A DNA stretch of 64,000 nucleotides from Flavobacteriaceae bacterium (GCA_947457255.1 CANGUZ010000001.1:62001-126000); one strand, 5' to 3'; shown: positions 9,366 through 18,227, counted from the stretch's first letter. The notes: a model not told the origin generated them from the letters alone. A program made the numbers and translations.

Positions 9366-10070
9366 ATGAAAATAGCACTTTTAGGATACGGAAAAATGGG
9401 ACAAACCATAGAACGAATTGCTCTTGAAAGAGGTCATGAAATTGTATTAAAAAAAGATGAATTCAATACTTACGAAGGACTTTTAGCTGCTGATGTTGCA
9501 ATAGATTTTAGTATTCCGAGTGTAGCTGTCGAAAATATTTCGAGTTGCTTTTATGCTAATGTACCTGTAATTTCAGGGACTACTGGTTGGTTAGAACATT
9601 ATGATGAAATGGTAGGGCTTTGCAAATCGAAAGACGGGGCTTTTATATCGAGCTCTAACTTTAGTTTAGGAGTGAACCTCTTTTTTGAACTTAACGATTA
9701 TTTAGCAAAAATGATGGCTAAATTTGACAGCTATAGGGTAGAAATGGAAGAAATTCACCATACTCAAAAACTAGATGCACCAAGTGGAACTGCGATTTCA
9801 TTAGCAAAAGGAGTAATTGCCAATAGTACTTATACCAATTGGACATTGAACGAACCAAAATCTAATGAAATTCACATTGACGCTATTCGTTTAGAAGATG
9901 TTCCAGGAACGCATACTGTAAGCTATATTTCTGATATTGACACTATAGATATAAAACACACTGCTCATAATCGTGACGGATTTGCCCTCGGCGCCGTGAT
10001 AGCTGCAGAATGGATTATTGGTAAAAAAGGTGTTTTTAGCATGAAAGATGTTTTAAATTTCAACAATTAA
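9366..10070 (+). CDS. dapB: 4-hydroxy-tetrahydrodipicolinate reductase
   Basis: NAD(P)H-dependent reductase of 234 residues in the diaminopimelate/lysine pathway. It reduces HTPA to tetrahydrodipicolinate in the cytosol, feeding peptidoglycan and lysine synthesis. Seen: the nucleotide-binding start ALLGYGKMGQ, VAIDFS, the SGTTGW segment, the active-site motif EIHHTQKLDAPSGTA, and a C-terminal HTAHNRDGFALGA. The length is near the compact bacterial form (about 235-270). It lies 20 bases after the DUF5683 gene and 74 bases before lepB. Confidence 0.96.
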   Translation: MKIALLGYGKMGQTIERIALERGHEIVLKKDEFNTYEGLLAADVAIDFSIPSVAVENISSCFYANVPVISGTTGWLEHYDEMVGLCKSKDGAFISSSNFSLGVNLFFELNDYLAKMMAKFDSYRVEMEEIHHTQKLDAPSGTAISLAKGVIANSTYTNWTLNEPKSNEIHIDAIRLEDVPGTHTVSYISDIDTIDIKHTAHNRDGFALGAVIAAEWIIGKKGVFSMKDVLNFNN

Positions 10071-10144
10071 GTAATTTGTTAATTTTGTTATAAAAACAGT
10101 AACAAAACAATACTAATCAATTCTAATTAAAAAAATAAATAATT

Positions 10145-11686
10145 ATGACACTAACGCAATGGTTTGTATTTTTCTTAATTGTACAAATAGTTCACTTTGC
10201 TGGAACATGGAAATTATATGAAGCTGCTGGCAGAAAACGTTGGGAAGCATTAGTACCCATTTATAATGCTGTCGTATTGATGAAAATAATAAATAGACCT
10301 ACTTGGTGGACTATTTTGTTATTTGTACCCGTTATTAATCTCATTATGTTTCCTGTGGTTTGGGTTGAAACTTTGAGAAGTTTTGGCAAAAACACCACTT
10401 TAGATACTGTTTTAGGAATTGCAACATTGGGTTTATATATTTATTATTTTAATTATACCCAGGAGCTCAATTACATTTCAGACAGAAGTTTAATACCTAC
10501 CAACAAAACAGCTGATACAATTAGTTCCTTATTATTTGCAATCGTAGTAGCAACTATTGTTCATACCTATGTGATGCAACCCTATACCATTCCTACTTCA
10601 TCATTAGAGAAGTCGTTATTGGTTGGCGATTTCTTATTTGTAAGTAAATTTCATTATGGAGCACGAACACCAATGACTGCAGTTTCATTACCAATGGTTC
10701 ATGACACCATTCCATTATTGCATAAAAAATCTTATTTAAAATGGCCTCAACTTCCTTATTTTAGATTTCCGGGATTACAAAAAATAGAGCGAAATGATAT
10801 TGTCGTTTTTAACTGGCCTGTAGATACGGTATACAAATTTTTCGATACTTCTAAAAGAAAAGCAGACAAGCCTATTGACAAAAAATCGAACTATGTAAAA
10901 CGATGTCAAGGAATTGCTGGAGATACTTTACAAATAAAAGACGGAATTGTATATATTAATGGCAAACAACTCGTATTACCGCAACGAGCTAAACCACAAT
11001 ATTCGTATACGGTAACAACCAACGGTTCAGGATTTGACCCAAACTATCTTTTAAGTGAATTGCAAATAACTGATGGTATTTATCAAACTGCTCAAAATAC
11101 GTTTCTTTTTTCTGCTTTAACAGAAGAAACAGCAGAACGTTTAAAAAACAATCCAGGTGTAACATCTATAACTAGAAATATTTCTAAAGAAGGAGAACCA
11201 GCTGTTTTTCCGCAAATAAATAACAATTGGAATAAAGATAATTATGGTCCCATTTACATTCCCCAAGAAGGAAAAACAATTGCTTTAAATTCAGAAAACT
11301 TACCGCTATACAAAAGAGTAATTTCAGAATATGAAGGAAATGATTTAAAAATAAACGGAAACGAAATTAGAATAAACGGTAAAGTAGCAACGAATTATAC
11401 TTTTAAACAAAACTATTATTGGATGATGGGAGACAACCGTCACAATTCTGAAGACAGTCGGTATTGGGGATTTGTTCCTCAAAATCACATCGTAGGAAAA
11501 CCAGTATTTATTTGGATGAGTCTAGATTCTAACGGCAAAGGATTGAATAAAGTAAGATGGGAACGATTGTTTACTACTGTTGGTGGTGAAGGACAACCAT
11601 ATTCTTATTTTAAATTCTTTTTAATGGCTCTTGCAGCTTATTTCGGAATTACGTTTTTCATGAATAAGAAAAAGGAGAACAGTTAA
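10145..11686 (+). CDS. lepB: Signal peptidase I with N-terminal multi-spanning extension
   Basis: Type I signal peptidase of 513 residues, longer than E. coli LepB (324). Residues 1-115 form an extra membrane domain with several hydrophobic segments (WFVFFLIVQIV, WWTILLFVPVINLIMF). The peptidase part begins at a TM helix near 128-145, followed by the catalytic serine in IPTSSLEKSL (about S153) and the general-base lysine in YVKRCQGIAGD (about K252). Box E is MMGDNRHNSEDSRYWG. A further C-terminal TM lies near 490. It cleaves signal peptides on the periplasmic face of the inner membrane. The usual Met after the catalytic Ser is Leu. Confidence 0.94.
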   Translation: MTLTQWFVFFLIVQIVHFAGTWKLYEAAGRKRWEALVPIYNAVVLMKIINRPTWWTILLFVPVINLIMFPVVWVETLRSFGKNTTLDTVLGIATLGLYIYYFNYTQELNYISDRSLIPTNKTADTISSLLFAIVVATIVHTYVMQPYTIPTSSLEKSLLVGDFLFVSKFHYGARTPMTAVSLPMVHDTIPLLHKKSYLKWPQLPYFRFPGLQKIERNDIVVFNWPVDTVYKFFDTSKRKADKPIDKKSNYVKRCQGIAGDTLQIKDGIVYINGKQLVLPQRAKPQYSYTVTTNGSGFDPNYLLSELQITDGIYQTAQNTFLFSALTEETAERLKNNPGVTSITRNISKEGEPAVFPQINNNWNKDNYGPIYIPQEGKTIALNSENLPLYKRVISEYEGNDLKINGNEIRINGKVATNYTFKQNYYWMMGDNRHNSEDSRYWGFVPQNHIVGKPVFIWMSLDSNGKGLNKVRWERLFTTVGGEGQPYSYFKFFLMALAAYFGITFFMNKKKENS

Positions 11687-11730
11687 AGAAAGGTTTAAAG
11701 AGGTTGTTAGAAACCTTAAACTAAAAATAA

Positions 11731-12342
11731 ATGGACATTCTTATCTATCCAAGTTACTTTCCTACAATTAGCAATTATGTCGCTATGGCTCAAGCAGATA
11801 GCATTACTTTTGAAGTAGAAGATAACTTTCAGAAACAAACTAACAGGAATAGAACGTATATATACAGTCCAAACGGCATTCAAATATTAAATATTCCTAT
11901 AAAGCATACTAAGGAAAGACATCAAAAAACTAAAGATGTCCGTTTAGAAACTGCTTTCGACTGGCAAAAACAACACTTTAAATCCTTAGAAGCAGCCTAC
12001 AGAACTTCACCATTTTTTGAATATTTTGAGAATGAGCTCGCTCCTATTTTCAATAAAAAACATATTTTTTTGATGGATTTGAATTTTGAAACAATGGAAA
12101 TTGTTTCAAAATGTTTAAGGATGAAATTCGATTTTAATAGAACAACCGAATACTTTCATGACGTTTCAAATTATACTGATTTTAGACCATTGGTAAACGG
12201 GAAAAAAGAAATAATGCTATTTGAAAATTACACTCAAGTTTTTGGAGAAAAGCATGGTTTTATTAATAACCTAAGCATTTTAGATTTGTTGTTTAATGAA
12301 GGTAAATTTGCTTTAGATTATCTTAAGAATCAAAAATTGTAA
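11731..12342 (+). CDS. WbqC family protein
   Basis: Protein of 203 residues resembling the WbqC family: an N-terminal PSYFPTISNYVAMAQAD segment, NRTYIYSPNG and a hydrophobic C-terminal half. Some family members occur in O-antigen clusters, but the reaction is not established, so no function is assigned. It starts 44 bases after lepB and is the last gene of the parA-lepB block. There is no signal peptide, so it is probably cytosolic. Confidence 0.82.
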   Translation: MDILIYPSYFPTISNYVAMAQADSITFEVEDNFQKQTNRNRTYIYSPNGIQILNIPIKHTKERHQKTKDVRLETAFDWQKQHFKSLEAAYRTSPFFEYFENELAPIFNKKHIFLMDLNFETMEIVSKCLRMKFDFNRTTEYFHDVSNYTDFRPLVNGKKEIMLFENYTQVFGEKHGFINNLSILDLLFNEGKFALDYLKNQKL

Positions 12343-12365
12343 ATAAGTATATTTTTATATCTTTG
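12337..12365 (+). promoter_or_regulatory. Bacteroidota promoter of the AbiEii-type pair
   Basis: A perfect -7 box TATCTTTG lies at 12358-12365, preceded 18 bases upstream by TTG (12337-12339) as the -33 element. The ATG at 12371 is only five bases after the -7 box, so transcription should begin at or within a base or two of the start codon, predicting a leaderless mRNA. Confidence 0.75.
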
Positions 12366-12370
12366 TTTGA

Positions 12371-12676
12371 ATGGAAACAAACTATACTGTAAACGATTTA
12401 TCGGCACATCTGTTTTGGGATGTAGATGTTATGGCTATGGATTTCGAAAAATCAAAAGAACAAATCATCTATAAAGTAGTTGAATTTGGGGTTATGAAAG
12501 ATTGGTTAATTATAAAAAAAGTATACGGGTTAGAGACTATTCGAAAAGTTTCACTGCAATTTCGAAGTTTAGATGTGGTTACACTTTCTTTTTTATCGCA
12601 TTTATTTCAAATAGAAAAATCAAATTTTAGATGCTACAAACTCAAACAATCCAGCCAAAACTGCTGGAATTATTAA
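12371..12676 (+). CDS. DUF6922-type protein, probable antitoxin
   Basis: Small protein of 101 residues with the pattern of the Bacteroidota DUF6922 family (LSAHLFWDVD, then a helical WLIIKK-YG-ETI segment). Such proteins occur just upstream of AbiEii-like nucleotidyltransferases and are taken to be their antitoxins. Its last 46 bases overlap the downstream gene, indicating translational coupling. The start is fixed by the promoter box five bases upstream. Family assignment is from memory of the pattern; antitoxin function is inferred. Confidence 0.7.
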   Translation: METNYTVNDLSAHLFWDVDVMAMDFEKSKEQIIYKVVEFGVMKDWLIIKKVYGLETIRKVSLQFRSLDVVTLSFLSHLFQIEKSNFRCYKLKQSSQNCWNY

Positions 12677-13242
12677 AAAAGATTATGGCTTCATCTGTTT
12701 TTGAAGCATTTAATCTTGTGGGAGGTACTTCCTTAGCATTGCAAATAGGACATCGGTTTTCAGTAGACATTGACATGTTTGGTAATTCTCAAATTGACGA
12801 AATTGAATTTATTCAAGAATTATCAAATTTTGGTTCTGTTGTTATTCTTAAAAAAAGCAAAAACATCATCATTTTTTCCGTTGATGGTATTAAAGTAGAT
12901 TTTGTAAATTATAAATATCCATTACTCGACAAGCTAACTATTATTGATGGAATCCGAATGGTATCTGTCAAAGACATTTCGGCTATGAAACTCAATGCTA
13001 TAGCGGGTAGAGGAAGCAAAAAAGATTTTATAGATTTGTATTTTCTACTCCAAAAACATTCGCTTAGCGAAATGTTATCGTTCTATACAAACAAATATAT
13101 TGATGGTTCTGAATTTATGGTCTTAAAAAGTTTAACCTTTTTTGATGATGCAGATAATGAAGAAATGCCGATAATGTTTGAGGACATCAATTGGGATGAA
13201 ATAAAAAAAACGGTTTTACATGCAGAAGAAAATTTGATTTAA
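12631..13242 (+). CDS. AbiEii-like nucleotidyltransferase, probable toxin
   Basis: Nucleotidyltransferase of 203 residues. It carries the AbiEii signature LVGGTSLALQIGHRFSVDIDMF: GGTS at 31-34, the RxS at 42-44, and acidic pair D46 and D48. It also has the later VDFVNYKYPL and SAMKLNAIAGRGSKKDFIDLYFL motifs. Known AbiEii/MenT toxins transfer nucleotides to tRNA or act in phage abortive infection. The gene overlaps the upstream putative antitoxin by 46 bases, typical of a two-gene toxin-antitoxin unit. Substrate is unknown. Whether it protects against phage is inference from the family. Confidence 0.82.
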   Translation: MLQTQTIQPKLLELLKKIMASSVFEAFNLVGGTSLALQIGHRFSVDIDMFGNSQIDEIEFIQELSNFGSVVILKKSKNIIIFSVDGIKVDFVNYKYPLLDKLTIIDGIRMVSVKDISAMKLNAIAGRGSKKDFIDLYFLLQKHSLSEMLSFYTNKYIDGSEFMVLKSLTFFDDADNEEMPIMFEDINWDEIKKTVLHAEENLI

Positions 13243-13252
13243 TCCTAAAATG

Positions 13253-14299
13253 TCATTCCATAGACAATCGCGCCATAACAGGGTAATGATCGGAGTTGTC
13301 GAATTTAGAAAAATTTTCAAAACTTTTTACTTTTATAACAGGATCTGTTAAGATATAATCAATTCGAACAGGGTAATATTTAAAATTATAGGTTTTCCCG
13401 AAACCAACACCAGATTCTTCGAAAGCATCATTTAAGTTTCCTTTCACACTTCTGTACACATAAGAAAATGCGCTGTTGTTTATATCGCCACAAATAATGA
13501 TTGGATAACTACACTCTTTTTTATGATCTCTAATAATCTCGGCTTGCTGTTGTTGCTGCCTAAAAGCAATACTAATTCTATTGACTAATTTTTGAGATTT
13601 TTGCTTATTCATTTCATTAATGTTTTCGGATATTTCATTTACATCAGGAGAAATTTTAATAGACTGTAATTGCAAGTTATAAATTCGAATAATGTCTTTT
13701 CCTTTCTTAATATCAACAAAAATGGCATTGTTATTTGATTTTGGAAACACTAAATTTCCTTGATTTAGAATTGGAAATCTAGAAAAAATGGCTAGTCCAG
13801 TTCGTATTTTATCACCTTGCATAAAAATATATCGATGTGGATACACCCTTAAATCGATATTAGCAGTTTCAGAATATTCTTGAATACATAAAATATCAGG
13901 ATCTTTATCATTAAAGAACGTTTTAATTTCTTGCTTAACATCTTTATCGGTAATCCAATCAAACAAGTTGAATAATCTCACATTATAACTCATGACCACA
14001 AAATCATTTTCGCTTTCAGTAAAATCTTTTGCAGAAAACTTATAAAATTTGTTTATAAAGGTAATTCCAATTAATAAAACCATACCCGATATAAACATTC
14101 GCTTTCTTAATTGGAGTAACCAATACAGAAAAAAAAGTCCGTTTAAAATTAAAAAAAAAGGTAAAACAAGAGTTAAAACCGATAAAACAGGAAACGTTTT
14201 TGGAGCTAAAAAAGGCAAAACATAAGCAATAAAAGTAAGTACAGTTACTACTATATTTAAATAAAACATTATTTTATTAAACCATGAAAGACGCTTCAT
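13253..14299 (-). CDS. Membrane-anchored endonuclease/exonuclease/phosphatase family protein
   Basis: Protein of 348 residues. The N-terminal 95 residues hold three hydrophobic spans. An EEP domain follows with SYNVRLFN, PDILCIQEYSE (catalytic Glu), ICGDINNSAFS (Asp/Asn) and the terminal SDHYPVMA (Asp-His). The EEP fold cleaves phosphodiester or phosphate bonds in nucleic acids, phospholipids or inositol phosphates; the substrate here is unknown. It follows two rhomboid genes on the same strand, an arrangement I recall from other flavobacteria. The active site probably faces the periplasm or cytosol depending on the span count, which I cannot settle. Confidence 0.85.
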   Translation of the reverse strand: MKRLSWFNKIMFYLNIVVTVLTFIAYVLPFLAPKTFPVLSVLTLVLPFFLILNGLFFLYWLLQLRKRMFISGMVLLIGITFINKFYKFSAKDFTESENDFVVMSYNVRLFNLFDWITDKDVKQEIKTFFNDKDPDILCIQEYSETANIDLRVYPHRYIFMQGDKIRTGLAIFSRFPILNQGNLVFPKSNNNAIFVDIKKGKDIIRIYNLQLQSIKISPDVNEISENINEMNKQKSQKLVNRISIAFRQQQQQAEIIRDHKKECSYPIIICGDINNSAFSYVYRSVKGNLNDAFEESGVGFGKTYNFKYYPVRIDYILTDPVIKVKSFENFSKFDNSDHYPVMARLSME

Positions 14300-14375
14300 T
14301 CTATATTCTGTTTTGGTTTTTGAAACATAACTTTTGTTTTAGTGTTACAAACTTCAACAAAAACTATAAATCATG

Positions 14376-15245
14376 CTATTTCCCAGCCTTAAAAAGAAAT
14401 TCTTTTTCTTCTTTCGTTAAACTATCATAACCCGATTGACTAATTTTATCTAAAATTTCATCTATTTGTTGTTGCGCTTTATCTTTAATTACAATTTTAG
14501 AGGTGCTTTTTTCATAACTCGGAGCGTAGTTTCTATGCACTTTCTTAAATGGAGTTGTTTTTTTTGGATTCGATAAATTCGATAATTTATCCATAACAAA
14601 TGTAACTGCCTTACTTAAATCAGTTCCGTTAAGTAATAATTTAATATAAGCAAACCCAAAAAAAGCACCTGCCAAATGAGCAATATGACCACCCGTGTTT
14701 TCTGCTAAAATCTGAATTAAATCGAGAACTAAAATAACAAATGCAAATTGCCAAAGTTTTACATTACCTATTAATAGCAATCTTAAATTCATAAAAGGGG
14801 AATAGGTTGCAGTAGCTATTAAAATTGCCATTATTGCTCCAGAAGCACCAACTAGTATAGAATTTTGTCCTAATCCAAAAATAAAGTAACTCATTACAAA
14901 AACAATCCCAGCAAAAATTGCACTTAGCAAATACAATCCTAAAAACTGTTTTTGAGAAAAAAAAGTTAGAAAAATTCTTCCTGAAAAATTCAAAACCATC
15001 ATATTAAAAAACAAATGAAAAAAACCACCATGAAAAAACGAATAAGTTAAAACTGTCCATGGTCTAGTTAACGCAATAGTAGGATTAGAAGATAATGATA
15101 TCCAATTAGGGAAATCAAAACCACCCAACTTAAATTGGTAGAAAAAAGGTATCGAAACTAAAAAAGCACCAATATTCCAGTAGATGATTTTCTGTTCGAA
15201 ACCACCCATTTTATATTGTATTTTTAAATCGTCAAGAATATTCAT
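14376..15245 (-). CDS. Rhomboid family intramembrane serine protease
   Basis: Rhomboid protease of 289 residues. Six hydrophobic spans occupy residues 20-200. The serine is in VGASGAIMAIL and the histidine in GGHIAHLAGAFFGF, the Ser-His dyad of rhomboids. HGGFFHLFFNMMVLNFSG is the L1-loop/TM2 segment. A basic, proline-poor cytosolic tail of about 80 residues ends the protein. I start it at the ATG 15243-15245; an in-frame TTG at 15275 would overlap the upstream gene and add only AT-rich, spacer-like codons. It cleaves transmembrane substrates within the membrane; targets are unknown. Confidence 0.9.
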   Translation of the reverse strand: MNILDDLKIQYKMGGFEQKIIYWNIGAFLVSIPFFYQFKLGGFDFPNWISLSSNPTIALTRPWTVLTYSFFHGGFFHLFFNMMVLNFSGRIFLTFFSQKQFLGLYLLSAIFAGIVFVMSYFIFGLGQNSILVGASGAIMAILIATATYSPFMNLRLLLIGNVKLWQFAFVILVLDLIQILAENTGGHIAHLAGAFFGFAYIKLLLNGTDLSKAVTFVMDKLSNLSNPKKTTPFKKVHRNYAPSYEKSTSKIVIKDKAQQQIDEILDKISQSGYDSLTKEEKEFLFKAGK

Positions 15246-15265
15246 TTTATATTTTAATTTAGAAT

Positions 15266-16039
15266 TTAATTCCAACGGTTTTTATTAAACTGATTTTTCT
15301 TCCAATACCACATCATCATGAAACCAAATAAAGCGCCACCTATATGAGCGAAGTGGGCTACACCTGAACCTATACCTAAAAAAGAGTTTCCAAATATACC
15401 GAAAAAGCCATCGTATAATAGCATGAAAATTGGCACAAAATATTTCGCTTTGATTGGAATAGGAATAAACATCAAAGCCAATTCAGCATTTGGAAACATA
15501 AAGGCAAAAGCAACTAATAATCCGTAAATTGCTCCAGAGGCTCCAACGGCGGGAAAAGCATATGAACCGACAAAATTTCTATATTCTTCAGAATTTAAAA
15601 TTGCTATTAATTGCTGATTATTTTTTCCATTCAAAACAGATAAAACCTCCACTTTTGAATATCCTTGACTCAATAGTGAAGATAATCCATTTTCGAAAAA
15701 ATAATAATTAGATAACGTGTGGACCAAGGCTGCGCCTAATCCACAAGAAACATAGAAAAACAAAAATTTTTTACCTCCCCAAAAATGCTCTAAAGTACTT
15801 CCAAAAGAATACAAAGCAAACATATTAAAAGCAATATGCATAATATTAGAACTATTGCCTTTATATACTTCGGCATGCATAAACATGTGCGTAAGCGGTT
15901 GCCAAAATTGAAATTTATTATTCTCAAAAAAGAATAACGATAGATAATCATAAGCTGCGTCTTCAATAATTTGGCTTCCTATAAAAAATAAAATATTAAT
16001 TATCAATAACTGCTTTACAGTTGGCGTGATATTCATCAT
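15266..16039 (-). CDS. Rhomboid family intramembrane serine protease
   Basis: Second rhomboid, 257 residues, directly upstream of the first in the same - strand operon. Seen: LTHMFMHAE and NIMHIAFNMFALYSFG (TM2), the serine in VGASGAIYGLLVAF, and the histidine in VAHFAHIGGALFGF. Compared with the neighbour it has a longer insert between TM3 and TM4 (residues about 118-165) and almost no cytosolic tail. Its ATG overlaps the mutL TGA stop (ATGA), so translation is probably coupled to mutL. Confidence 0.92.
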   Translation of the reverse strand: MMNITPTVKQLLIINILFFIGSQIIEDAAYDYLSLFFFENNKFQFWQPLTHMFMHAEVYKGNSSNIMHIAFNMFALYSFGSTLEHFWGGKKFLFFYVSCGLGAALVHTLSNYYFFENGLSSLLSQGYSKVEVLSVLNGKNNQQLIAILNSEEYRNFVGSYAFPAVGASGAIYGLLVAFAFMFPNAELALMFIPIPIKAKYFVPIFMLLYDGFFGIFGNSFLGIGSGVAHFAHIGGALFGFMMMWYWKKNQFNKNRWN

Positions 16040-17928
16040 AATGCAAATTTTTTATCTAAATCTTCCACACGCATCGTGATGAAAGTTGGTTTTTGAAAAG
16101 GCGAAACATTGGGCTCCTTACAAGCAAAAAGTCCATTCACTAAATTTTCTTGTTCCTTTTCTGTTAAATAAGTTCCTGTTTTTACCGCTAAACTTCTTGC
16201 CATCGATTTAGCAATAGTATCATTCTGACTAAAACTACTTTCAGGAATTCCGTCTTGTAAATCGCTCAATAATTGCTCTAAAACTATCGAAACTTCACTT
16301 TCAGTAACATTAACCGGTAAACCAGAAATAACAATACTATCCTCATTCGTATCTTCAAAAACAAAACCGGTATTTACTAAAGCCAATTGCAATTCGGCAA
16401 TCAATGCGATTTCAGTAGTAGAAAAATACAATTGCAAAGGAAACAATAATTGCTGACTTGAAGCCTGATGCACTGTCATATTCGTCAGAAATTGTTCGTA
16501 TAAAACCCTTTGGTGCGCCCGTTGCTGATCTACAATAACCATTCCTGATTTTATGGGATTTACAATGTATTTTTTGTGAATCTGATAGGTTTTATTCACC
16601 GCTTTTTCTACATCATTTTCATCAAACAAAGAAGCCGTCACGGTATCACTTTCAAATTGAAATCCACCATTCTCAGTAATCGTCTCCGTATCGTGTTTTA
16701 AACCAACGTAAAGACTTTCCCAATTTGCAGTTTGCTTTGCTGGTTCGTACCGATACACATCTGAGTCTGATTTCCTATTAGAATAGGAATCGTTTTTAAA
16801 AGACTTATTAGAAATTTGTTCTGAAAACGGATTGTAATTTCCATCTACTTGAATCGTTGGTGTCGAACCTTCTAAATTTTTATAATGATAAGGGGTATCT
16901 AAATTAGAATCTCTATCGAAATCTAAAACGGGAGCAATGTTAAACTGTCCCAAACTATGTTTCACCGCCGATCGCAAAATGGCATACAAAGCATGTTCAT
17001 CATCAAACTTGATTTCTGTTTTTGTGGGGTGAATATTAATATCTATCGTATTAGGTGGAACTTGCAAGTATAAAAAATAACTGGGCTGGGCGCCATCCTT
17101 CAGCAAGCCTTCATAAGCAGCCATAATAGCATGGTGCAAATAACCGCTTTTAATAAAACGGTCGTTCACAAAGAAAAACTGTTCTCCCCTGCTCTTCTTC
17201 GCAAATTCGGGTTTACTAACAAAGCCTTGTATTTCAACAATCTCCGTTTCTTCTTGCACAGGAACCAATTTTTCATTGGTTTTTCCTGAAAAAATATTCA
17301 CAATACGTTGTCTAAAATTCGACGGAGGCAAATTAAACATCTCACTTCCGTTGTGGTAAAAAGTAAAATGAATATTGGCATGAGCCAAAGCCACTCGCTG
17401 AAACTCATCTACAATATGTCGGTATTCCACCACTTCCGATTTCAGGAAATTACGGCGCGCTGGAATATTAAAAAACAAATTCTTAACCGAAAAAGAAGTG
17501 CCTTTGGGCAAAACTGCCACATCTTGCGACACAAATTTACTACCTTCAATGATTATGTGGGTACCTAATTCTTCTTGGTCTTGCTTGGTTTTCATCTCCA
17601 CATGGGCAATTGCGGCAATAGAAGCCAATGCCTCACCACGAAATCCTTTAGTATGCAAAGAAAATAAATCTTCAGCCTGACGAATTTTAGAAGTGGCATG
17701 ACGCTCAAAACACAAACGAGCATCGGTAACGCTCATCCCTAAACCATTATCAATAACTTGCACCAATGATTTTCCGGCATCTTTTATAATTAATTTAATG
17801 TCTGTAGCCTTCGCATCAACCGCATTTTCCAGCAATTCTTTCACCACCGATGCAGGTCGCTGCACGACTTCACCGGCAGCAATCTGGTTAGCAACATGAT
17901 CTGGAAGTAATTGAATAATACTCGACAT
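16036..17928 (-). CDS. mutL: DNA mismatch repair protein MutL
   Basis: MutL of 630 residues. The N-terminal GHKL ATPase domain shows QIAAGEVVQRPASVVKELLENA, DNGLGM and the FRGEALASI lid; a transducer domain and a C-terminal dimerisation domain follow. MutL couples MutS mismatch recognition to strand excision. The endonuclease motif DQHAx2Ex4E appears as DQQRAHQRVLYE (from about D467), with His and the first Glu replaced. The later Cys-containing metal motif (CPHGRP in Bacillus) reads SPFQKP. This copy therefore probably lacks the MutL nicking activity. It heads a - strand operon with the two rhomboids. Confidence 0.95.
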   Translation of the reverse strand: MSSIIQLLPDHVANQIAAGEVVQRPASVVKELLENAVDAKATDIKLIIKDAGKSLVQVIDNGLGMSVTDARLCFERHATSKIRQAEDLFSLHTKGFRGEALASIAAIAHVEMKTKQDQEELGTHIIIEGSKFVSQDVAVLPKGTSFSVKNLFFNIPARRNFLKSEVVEYRHIVDEFQRVALAHANIHFTFYHNGSEMFNLPPSNFRQRIVNIFSGKTNEKLVPVQEETEIVEIQGFVSKPEFAKKSRGEQFFFVNDRFIKSGYLHHAIMAAYEGLLKDGAQPSYFLYLQVPPNTIDINIHPTKTEIKFDDEHALYAILRSAVKHSLGQFNIAPVLDFDRDSNLDTPYHYKNLEGSTPTIQVDGNYNPFSEQISNKSFKNDSYSNRKSDSDVYRYEPAKQTANWESLYVGLKHDTETITENGGFQFESDTVTASLFDENDVEKAVNKTYQIHKKYIVNPIKSGMVIVDQQRAHQRVLYEQFLTNMTVHQASSQQLLFPLQLYFSTTEIALIAELQLALVNTGFVFEDTNEDSIVISGLPVNVTESEVSIVLEQLLSDLQDGIPESSFSQNDTIAKSMARSLAVKTGTYLTEKEQENLVNGLFACKEPNVSPFQKPTFITMRVEDLDKKFAL

Positions 17929-17973
17929 TCGTTCAGTTTGTAGTTTTTAATTTATGGTTTAACCCAAAGTTCA

Positions 17974-17981
17974 CAAATTTA
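17974..17981 (-). promoter_or_regulatory. Candidate -7 box upstream of mutL
   Basis: The plus-strand CAAATTTA reads TAAATTTG on the minus strand, a perfect TAnnTTTG -7 box, 46 bases upstream of the mutL ATG. The -33 element is not clear: a TTTG lies 25 bases further upstream, which is wider than usual. Confidence 0.5.
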
Positions 17982-18057
17982 AGTAATTTCTATTGGGTTT
18001 TATAGTCAAAGTAATCATAAAAAAGAAAAACTAATTCTCCTTATTTATAAAACCGTC

Positions 18058-18109
18058 AGTTCGAGTGTTTTTTGTGTAGAGAAACGGAACAAAAAATGTA
18101 TCGAGAACT
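18058..18109. repeat. Inverted repeat with AGTTC/GAACT ends
   Basis: AGTTCGAGTGTTTTTTG (18058-18074) pairs imperfectly with CAAAAAATGTATCGAGAACT (18090-18109). Both ends keep the AGTTC...GA / TCGAGAACT core and six-base T/A runs. This fits a dispersed flavobacterial intergenic hairpin family, though only this copy is seen in the window. Confidence 0.65.
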
Positions 18110-18120
18110 ATTTTCTAGGC

Positions 18121-18227
18121 GTGCCACCACTTCCGCAAGCTACAGTGATGTCAGGCTTTTTGCTATATCTTTGTTTTCTTAAAGAAAGAAAACAAAGGAT
18201 GCCGCTGCAAACGAAGTTCACTGAACT
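18121..18227. repeat. REP-like hairpin element, copy 1
   Basis: The core hairpin is ATCTTTGTTTTCTT (18167-18180) against AAGAAAACAAAGGAT (18186-18200), with one bulged base. It is flanked by TTTTTGCTAT on the left and GCCGCTGC on the right. The flanks ATCT...AGGAT-CCGCT recur at 42385-42425 although the stem sequence differs. A short palindrome AGTTCACTGAACT ends the element. Confidence 0.65.

Noticed and set aside
15246-15275. Longer start (TTG 15275) for the downstream rhomboid
   Set aside because: It overlaps the upstream rhomboid stop and the extra codons look like AT-rich spacer; the ATG at 15245 fits better.
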